DNA of 64,000 nucleotides, taken from assembly GCA_001465935.1 (NCBI GenBank), contig LNKV01000016.1:248001-312000 (forward strand), read 5' to 3'. The notes beneath the pieces are model-generated. The model was not told the DNA's origin. It saw nothing but the letters and a program-made list of their open reading frames with translations, and did no database searches. The translations under genes and the position numbers were made by a program. Source of the stretch: Clarireedia homoeocarpa. Taxonomy: Eukaryota > Ascomycota > Leotiomycetes > Helotiales > Rutstroemiaceae. Numbering within the stretch: the first letter of the stretch is position 1; each line of letters opens with the position of its first letter. Below are positions 56,522 to 64,000 of the stretch, piece by piece.

Positions 56522-59167
56522 TTTATGAGTGGTATACTCTTAGCTCCTTGGCTATTTATCGGCGACAAAGTATGTCACTATTGATCTTGTGGTGAGTTGA
56601 GAAGGTAGCACGAAGGGAATATTAGAATAGTTCTCCATTCTTCTTCGTCGAATCTCATGACGTTTATCTCTATTCACACCTTGACAAAATCTATGATTGA
56701 CGAGTTGAGATAAAATATTGAAATCTGACAGCATCGAGAATGTATGCCCAAGTATGAAATATGATGCTTCATAAAATGCTTATTTAATCAGTGTGATTCT
56801 GAATGCAACACGATGGGCGCTTAAATCGCAATACTGCAGAGTACACTTTGTAGTGAGTGCCAAGCATTCACATTGACTGAAGCCCCCTCAGGATGCTTGT
56901 CACTTATTGAGTGAACCATTTCAACACGTGGAGAGATTGTGACCAGATCGCATATTGTGGTGATAGCTGTCGAACTGGGCATATTTTGGCCAATGAATTC
57001 CACATCAATTGGCGATGTATGCAAGTGACAAAATGAATATATATCTTCAAACGATGTGTGAACTGTTCAGGGACCCGAACGTTGAACTCAATTCTCGGTA
57101 AGTCGCTGATAGCGCCGGTGGCTTTTGGATGTCGGGGTGTCCCGCGAATGAGGAGACTGTCGGATAATTCGAACCGTTTCACAAGAGTTTGCTCAGATGT
57201 TCTGGGTGTCTGAAGGCAAAGCTCTCGCCGCTCGAGATTCGAAAGGATTAAGCGCCGTTGGGGGCTCAATCATCTCGACTGCCTTACATTTGCAGCCCTT
57301 GTTTGGGCAAACCGTGGAGTTGGAAACGTATGAGAAATCGAACGTTCAGAGAGGACATCATGCAAAAGGGGAAATAAGACCATTCTTGTGGCTGACGTTA
57401 GATTGCTGAATGTCTCTACAGTCCCCAAATAACAATGCTTTGTGCATGCATCGTGAGCTTTATAGCGGAAGCAAGTACACTGTACTTCGTACATCGAGGT
57501 TTTGAATCCGACCTGCATAACCTTAGATCTCGAAGTGTATTTCGGTGTGTCCTTAAGATAGGTTCTCAGAGGATAAACCGAAAGGATGGGCCCGGAAAGT
57601 TATTGGGCTGACTTTTGTTAAAGCTGATTGAAAATTAAAACTTGTAACCAAAGAGAATCCCGCAACTACCTTGAACAGAACAGGCCGGGCCATGCTGTTC
57701 TGGTGGATCCACGAGATCCAGAGCCAGGGACATGAAGAAGAAGCTTGGATGCCAGTAGATCTTGTGGGTCACATGCATTATGCATTGAAGAATGTTGATA
57801 TCGATGTGACGTGGTGCATATGAAGTAGTCCATCCGCAAGCCTTCGACTGAAGGTCGGTGCTTTATCGAATAGTTATGTGATATGGAATATGGAGCACAG
57901 GACTCTTCCTAACACCACCTCACATCTACTTCGTACCCCTTACAGGTGATCCGTTCTTGTTGACCCGCCGATGGCATAAGGTACAGCCAACACGGATGCA
58001 GAAACTTGGTCCGAAGGATGAGTCTAGGAACAAGAACCACTTTGGACCCCATCAAAAGGAAGGCGGCAGTGATTGTTTCGCGCGACTTTGCCTTGTCTCA
58101 AATCCTTTCTTACAACAAGAGGAGACATTGTTGCGGTGTCAGCGTATCGATAGCCTCGATTGGCATGGCTGGCATGGCTGGCAATACCTGATCGCCGCCA
58201 CTATCACCTCCACTATTACCCTCGGGTATTACAGTAGAAAGAGGCATCGACGACGAAGGCCACGAAAAGCCGGGGGAGCATATAGAAAGCGGAAAGTGCA
58301 GTGCCCACCAAAACTTAGCTAACCCTTTATGGTCGATGGTGAGCTTTGGATCTCGAGGTTCTGGACCAATGAAAATCGGTAATTCGTCGGCTAAAGTGAT
58401 GAGTGATCGGACGAAAAGCCTTTCACCAATCACAGAAAGCCATACGCATGCTGCTACCCTTGCTGTGCTTACGCTAAGCTACTCGATAAGGATAACCATG
58501 AGCCTACCATGCACGCTTGCACGCTCACACGCTCGCACGCAGGGAATCTTTTCAACCGCCGAGCCAGTGGATCTTTCGCATTCCCTCTTCCTCTATTCCT
58601 TCTTCCCGAACTAATGTGTGATGGTACCAGGGGGGAGGACAGGAAGGGTAAGATGTTGCGGAGAAGTTCCTCAATTGTGAACTTCGTAGCGCATACATAT
58701 TATCACACCCGAAGCCCACTGTCACCCCAACTCAGCCCGTTATATCGTTATGTTGTTATATCGTTATACAAGAATGTCAGCTTTTCCCTCCTAGCGACAT
58801 CTGTATTGAAATCGTGTTCAACGTCGAAATTTGCCAAATCTCCCACCTGCGAGCATGAGCATGAGCATAACCATATACTCAATCATACACACCTCTTCAT
58901 GTTAAGACGATCGAACGAGAACGACTCGAAATTTACCCTGCCCCGTATCCGATAAACGACTTTCAATCAGAAGATCTTGCTGGCCGAGATCAAGGTCCCT
59001 GCTACGAACGCTACAACCGACAAGCAGAGCAGCAAATCCCCGTCGTATACGAATGACGAAAGAGAAGGCGAAAGACCAATAATATAATTCTCTCCTACCA
59101 CCAATCCAATCCCACTTCCGCTACCCCCTCAGCTGGTCACATATACAATAATACAACATCCCGCACA
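56522..59167. other. Gene-poor 2.6 kb
   Basis: Frames at 56904-57269 (-), 57270-57518 (-), 57957-58322 (+) and 58509-58955 (+) show no motif or consistent exon structure. A GAGCAT tandem lies near 58849-58866. The last part is the promoter of the membrane-protein gene at 59168. Confidence 0.4.
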
Positions 59168-60561
59168 ATGCGCCCATCATCAATCCTGGCCCCGAGCCTT
59201 ATACTTGTCACATCCTTCCTGGAACCCATAAATGCATTGAAAGCTCTCTCAGATTCGCCATGTGCGACGAAGTGCGGAAATGTGCTAGGAGGGACGACCG
59301 GCACGGATGATATTGTATGCGAGGATAGCAACTATTCAAGTTCAATTGGCACTATCTTCTCTGGCTGTGTGGGCTGTCAATTGGGAAGCTCGTATATTGA
59401 CCCGACTACCAATGAGACGGATTTGCAATGGGGTTTATGTTTGTTCACCTTTCCATATGATACAATGAATATGAATTGTCGCTAACGCACGGGATAGACA
59501 ACATCAGATATGCAATGAGTTGGTGTCTGTGGGGCTTTCCAAATAATCCGAATATCGAAAATACACCATGCGTCACATCCTATTCATGTGGGCCATACCG
59601 AAATGCAGTTGAATATGAGAATCTCACTGCTACAACCAGCGAGTATGGCTACTGCGACGCTTTTGCCGGAAGTGGAACAGAATGTTCGAACTGTCTTTCA
59701 CAATTACCGGTTACATTCTACCTCAGCAATTTCTTCACGCTTCTTGCTGGTGCTTGTGATCAAAAACCTGCCCCGGGCTCGACACTTTCCTTCAAAGGCT
59801 CTCCGTTTTCCACGGTTCAACTAAACATGACATCTCCAACGCCTACATCTGCAGCTTCAAATGCTTACCCTGGCCTTTCCTTGAATGGACGTATCGGTAT
59901 CGCGGTTGGAATCATTTTACTAATCCTATTTATCAGTGGATTTTGTATTGTATGCCAAGGACGTCGTCGCCGTCGTCGTGTGCTCCTACAGCATCAACAA
60001 GAGACCGGACATGCTGCATGGAAGAATGCTCATGATGTCGATGGACTCGGTGGTCACATTCCTGTTATCGAAACTCTCAGTGCAACTTCGAATGTAAGTG
60101 CAGCATCGTTCTTCGATAGTCCAAACTCCCAAATGCCATTACAACCGGGATATTGGGGGCAGGTTCAACCTCATGGTGGTAATGGACCGGCAATCATGAC
60201 ACCCATGGAAGAGAGTCCTGTAAGTGCTATGGGCGAGAAAGTATACTTCAGTCCATATTCTTCGCAATTCAGTAGTCCAGCCACGGCATCTGTCGACGGA
60301 TACGGCAAAAGCCCCAACGGTGATCACTGGCCAATGGATCGCAAAAGTAGCTTCGGTAGTTTCGGTCAAGGGGGTGGAAGTATGGCAGAGAAACTGAAAA
60401 TGCGAGAGAGGGAAAGAGAACGGAAGAGGAATTTGGAAGAAGCAGGAGGCGAAAGAATAGAGTTGCAAAATGTTGCACCGGTATTATCACATCCAGGCCA
60501 TGGAAGGCTTGGCCCAAGGGCTCCAACATCGGACGATGCTCTAAAGGGTGATGTCGCTTAA
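59168..60561 (+). CDS. Cys-rich single-pass membrane protein (paralogue of the gene at 62588-64000)
   Basis: Exons 59168-59438 and 59498-60561 give 444 residues; the 59-bp intron ends CTAACGCACGGGATAG. The N-terminal ~25 residues form a signal peptide. The ectodomain (to about 220) has paired Cys (CATKCGN, CVGCQLG, CSNCLSQL) and the shared block LYDNIRYAMSWCLWGF, then a Ser/Thr-rich juxtamembrane stretch. One transmembrane helix lies at about 223-244 (IGIAVGIILLILFISGFCIVC), followed by QGRRRRRR, a stop-transfer signal that predicts a cytosolic tail of about 200 residues. The tail is Ser/Gly-rich with a MREREREKRK-like coiled patch. It looks like a surface sensor or wall-stress type protein, but there is no WSC or CFEM signature I can defend, so the function is open. 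Confidence 0.82.
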
Positions 60562-62587
60562 TTCATCTCCTCTTTCTTCTTTTGCCTGTATATTTATTTT
60601 CCAGCTTTTTGTACATGATACCAGTTTAGCGTGTGGGTTCGGTTGGTTGGGTAGACATAGGAAAAGAAAGGAATGGTTTCCCTTGGAAGGTTGGATGAAT
60701 GGAAGCGAGGATGACCTAAAGATCTGGGAACAGATGGTCATAGGCGTTTTTGCAGTCTCTGTGAAGAGACATGATTTGTTTCCTCTCTCGAAGATGGACA
60801 GGACATACATATATATATACGCATCTACTACCATAATAATACGAAACGGCCTCAACATTTTCACACTTGATGTGTTGGGAGAATCAAATTTGGTCAGCGG
60901 CGAAAGAATGAATGATGTCCTGTCATTTTGTTTGCACGAATTACATCGCGACTCATTGTCGGCAGAAGCGGTTCTACAAGCGGTCGCATCTGGGACACCA
61001 GGCAATAGATGATTTTGTATGGATGGATCCGCTCAACGTCATTTCTTTTCTGCTGAACCGAGATTAAATATTGTCTAGACAATACACGGCGCGCAACTCA
61101 TACGTGAATCTCTTTTCGTCCTCCTTCTTTTTCCTATCGTTTCCGCGTATGCTTGATAAGTCATCAGTACACCTCATCTTCCCCAAACTAGACCATCCCG
61201 CAAGTCAAGGTTCCCCAACTTCCAAGTTGCGTTTCTTACTCCATCTTCTATCCTCTCTAACGGCTTGCCTCGCTTCCTACACACCCTCTTAGGTATCTCA
61301 CTCACACTTCCCGCCAGACCACTCACCCATCCCTTCAAACACACGCCTATCAGCACAAAAGCCTACTTCTATTTCGAATCTTCTCTGTCTCCGTTTCTAC
61401 AGGGTTGAGGCTGTAATATATACATAAGCACCCGGTCATCATACTCACGGTACACATACAGTACAGTACAGTTATGCATACATAGCCCCCAATCGACCAG
61501 CACCAGCCAATGCAGGGGCCGTATGACGAACACAAGTACAGCTTGCTGCGTCGTAAACATACTTACTTGCCCCGTTCCCGCGGACGAAACGCAACCGTCG
61601 CGGGGCCGTCTTACTTACATATCTTACCTGCTTTTTTTGGTTTCTTTTTTTGGTTATGGAGAGGGGTGGCAAGGGAAGGGGGCTTATCGATAAAGTGGAG
61701 GTGGGTGGATGAGATTGTAAGATTGATTATATGAATAGATGTATATATTTCTTACGACAATGGTGTGTTGTACATAGGGATGAGTTTGTGCCTCTACGTA
61801 TGTAAGTACTAAGTAGGTATGCGGTAAGAGTTGCAAGGATAGGATAGGATAGGATAGGAGGCCGTGTGTAAGGAAGAGATACTGTATACAGTAGTAGTAA
61901 AGTTGTTGTGACGGGGTGTGGGTGCACGAGTTACAGTACTCTCCTTCTTCTTCTTTCTTGTTTTACCGACCTTACAAGTATTATTCTTTCTTCTATGTTT
62001 GCCTTGTCCCTCGGCTCTTCCTAGATTCTCTCGTGATTCACATCAGGAAATCCAGAAAACTGAATTCTTTGAATGGTGCGCCTCTCTTTCTTTTTGATCG
62101 CTGACTGGGCTGGGTAAATTGCGCAAAAGCACATCCCATCACTTCCGTATATCCACCAACCACCCAATCGAGGAGTTCTTGCATGCGTAGTAGTTCGATG
62201 TATTCTTCCGGTAATTATGTGTGAGAGGGGGGAAATTTCAATTGAATGATTGAGAGGACGTGGCCGTTTCGTGGATTGTAGCAGTTTTCCCGCGAAGCCA
62301 TGAAATTATGTATGGCCATCGATTTTATGGGAAGTAGTCATATTATCTGCTGTATGCTCTTGAAAATTGTGGGAGATCAATTTATTGTATGAGTCCTATC
62401 ATTACGCTACATATTTGTATACCTGGACCAGATTAGAAAACAGTAATAAGAAACTGATCCTGCAGTTCCGTTCCAAAAGGAAGCATTAAAATGAGAAAAT
62501 CATCTAAAAAGGGTATAAGTGAAAGAGATGCTACTATATCAGCCATCATGATCATAGACATTCGACCTTCATCGTCCCATCTAGCCA
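60562..62587. other. Intergenic between convergent paralogues
   Basis: 2 kb of 3' flanks. Overlapping sense and antisense frames near 60541-61012 have no motif. A GGATA pentamer repeat lies at about 61836-61859 and (TAT/CAT)n-like patches occur near 60809-60835. No gene is supported. Confidence 0.4.
61836..61859. repeat. (AGGAT)n pentanucleotide repeat
   Basis: About five tandem AGGAT units. Confidence 0.85.
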
Positions 62588-64000
62588 TCAAAAACTGCCT
62601 GGCCATTGTTCCTCCTCATCCCCATCTCTGTCCCTGCCATTAATCTTCCCCAACCGCGCAGCATTCCACTCCCCCTCTCTCCTTTCCAATTCGTTTTCCC
62701 TATCTCCATTCATTATCTCCCTACTCACCTCCCTCCAATTTCCCCCGAATCTTTCTCGACTTCTCCCCCTCGCTCGGCTCGAACTTCTTTGTTCTAGCTC
62801 GTCTATTCCAGTCCCCATCCTCACATTTTCTCTTCCGCGAAACTCTATCCTTCCAACTGGAGGTGTAGACTCCAAGTCCTCAATCTCAGATGTTGTGGAA
62901 ACAATGCTGTTCCGATATGTAATTGCGCTGTGCTGTGTTCCGGCGATAGAACCCCTCGCATGCGACGTGGTGTTCCTATCGATTGCTTCTGAAGGAGAGA
63001 GATGAGAGCGTCGAGATGGGTTTCGTTGGGGGATCGTCGGAATTGTGAAGAGATGATGTAATTGAGGTTTCGTGGGTAGAGTTTGTGGATAGATGTGGTC
63101 TTGTGGAGGTGTGTATGCTGGCGGAGGATGAGCGAGATGAGCATCATGCGAAGAAGTAATGATTGGTGGTGGGACTCTGTTACTACTTTCATCATCGCTA
63201 AGAGACTTCTTGAATAGACTTTGGCTGTTCTTTCGAGTTCGCGGTGGCGGCGCCGAAGATATTGTTCGCGTTTGTATTTGTGATTTACTGAAAGCTCCAG
63301 CGTTGGGAGATGTGATATTGGCTGCTTCATATCTTTCATCCAGAGGAGAATGCAAGTTGTGGCTCCTTGAGAGACGTCGAAATCTTTTCCATAGACGAAA
63401 CATTATGAAAAGTGAGGCAAGGAGAACCAAGCCGAGACCCACTGATATTCCAATTATGTCCTTCTTTGCTAGGTGTTTAGACTTCCTTGTAGGAACTGTA
63501 GTTGTGTTATAATTGCCACCGGGAGATGTTTCAACTATGGCATACTGCGAAAACACAGATCCATTCAGACCAACAATGGTTCCGTCAGGAGGCTGCTGAT
63601 GACAACCAGCTTGAAGTGCGGTCACAACTGAGAAAAAGTCAGCAGAAGTTTTTGAATTTAAGATAACTCACAGTTTGATAGATAAGTTTCAGAGCCACCA
63701 TTACGAAGACAGCTTCTGCATGTAGCGGTGGAGCCCATCATCGAAGCATAATCCGCCCCACAATAGCCATAAGCTGTCTCATTTGGATCAAAGTTCCCAT
63801 CTCCGAGCGCATCCCGCAACGTACCGCAAGCGCTGGAGGTAGAGCAAGGCGTAACCTGAGAATCAGTAGCATTGGCAAAGCCGTAAAGGCAAGATGCTAA
63901 AGAATAGCGTATATTGTCTAAGTTGTTAAGAATTAGTTTCAGAGCATGCTCATTATTCTTTAGAAAGCCTTACACATAAACCAGTTCTGGTCATTCTGAC
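62588..64000 (-). CDS. Cys-rich single-pass membrane protein (5' end beyond window; paralogue of 59168-60561)
   Basis: Minus-strand exons 64000-63976 (partial), 63917-63672 and 63627-62588; introns are 58 and 44 bp. The block LYDNIRYSLASCLYGF with its intron falls at the same codon phase and position as in the gene at 59168-60561 (LYDNIRYAMSWCLWGF). YGYCGADY and CRSCLRNGGSETYLSNF mirror YGYCDAF and CSNCLSQLPVTFYLSNF. A single transmembrane segment (IIGISVGLGLVLLASLFIMFRLW) is followed by a basic stop-transfer and a Ser/Pro/Arg-rich cytosolic tail of about 270 residues with no recognised domain. The signal peptide and first exons lie outside the window. The tail shows almost no similarity to its partner's, so only the ectodomain and topology are conserved. 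Confidence 0.8.

Noticed and set aside
60541..61012. Overlapping sense and antisense ORFs of 154 codons each
   Set aside because: In the 3' flank of the membrane-protein gene; neither has a motif and both cannot be real.

Overview
The window reads as nuclear DNA of a filamentous ascomycete. The genes carry short GT-AG introns of about 40-150 bp with CTAAC/CTGAC-type branch sites. The families present are typical fungal ones: FHIP/RAI16-like, Bud4, Cem1, Slc1, Pdx2, SUMO, Nta1, DUF1857, Zn2Cys6, 2EXR, AA9 LPMO and 2,3-dihydroxybenzoate decarboxylase. The overall flavour recalls Leotiomycetes such as Botrytis or Sclerotinia, but that placement is from memory of protein families and is not proven here. 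Gene density is moderate, with long gene-free stretches.

Layout. 1-1092 (-): 5' part of an FHIP/RAI16-like gene, cut by the window edge. 1570-3088 (-): Ser/Thr-rich GPI-anchored wall protein. 6760-11490 (+): BUD4-type septation scaffold with C-terminal PH domain. 12612-14071: Tc1/mariner-superfamily transposon with 42-bp inverted repeats and three in-frame TAG stops, lying against a decayed retroelement gag (14083-15321, -). 16424-17485 (-): 2EXR protein. 17704-18127 (-): small secreted protein. 20662-21743 (+): decayed kinase-like pseudogene. 22002-23070 (-): 2,3-dihydroxybenzoate decarboxylase. 24165-25598 (-): mitochondrial beta-ketoacyl-ACP synthase. 26219-26674 (-): small secreted protein with an apparent one-base frameshift. 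27528-28009 (-): two related tRNA-like folds with long introns. 28573-29301 (-): conserved 200-aa protein. 30316-32192 (+): dihydroxy-acid dehydratase. 32968-33958 (-): 1-acyl-glycerol-3-phosphate acyltransferase. 34605-35611 (+): Pdx2 glutaminase. 36258-37766 (-): F-box protein. 38902-39637 (+): DUF1857 protein. 40403-40738 (+): SUMO. 42959-43855 (+): Zn2Cys6 factor. 45663-47769 (+): Nta1 N-terminal amidase. 50698-51796: element with 65-bp inverted repeats and one unfamiliar ORF. 55453-56521 (+): AA9 LPMO. 59168-60561 (+) and 62588-64000 (-): two convergent paralogous Cys-rich single-pass membrane proteins.

There is no obvious metabolic cluster. Most genes are independent housekeeping functions (branched-chain amino acids, vitamin B6, mitochondrial fatty acids, phospholipids, sumoylation, N-end rule, polarity), mixed with surface or secreted functions (GPI protein, AA9 LPMO, small secreted proteins, membrane proteins). 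The accessory interest lies in the repeats: mobile elements and pseudogenes with RIP-like nonsense changes, the TIR element carrying a non-transposase ORF, and the pair of intron-bearing tRNA-like sequences. Exon borders were inferred by eye from splice signals, frame and family similarity; no alignment or search was run.
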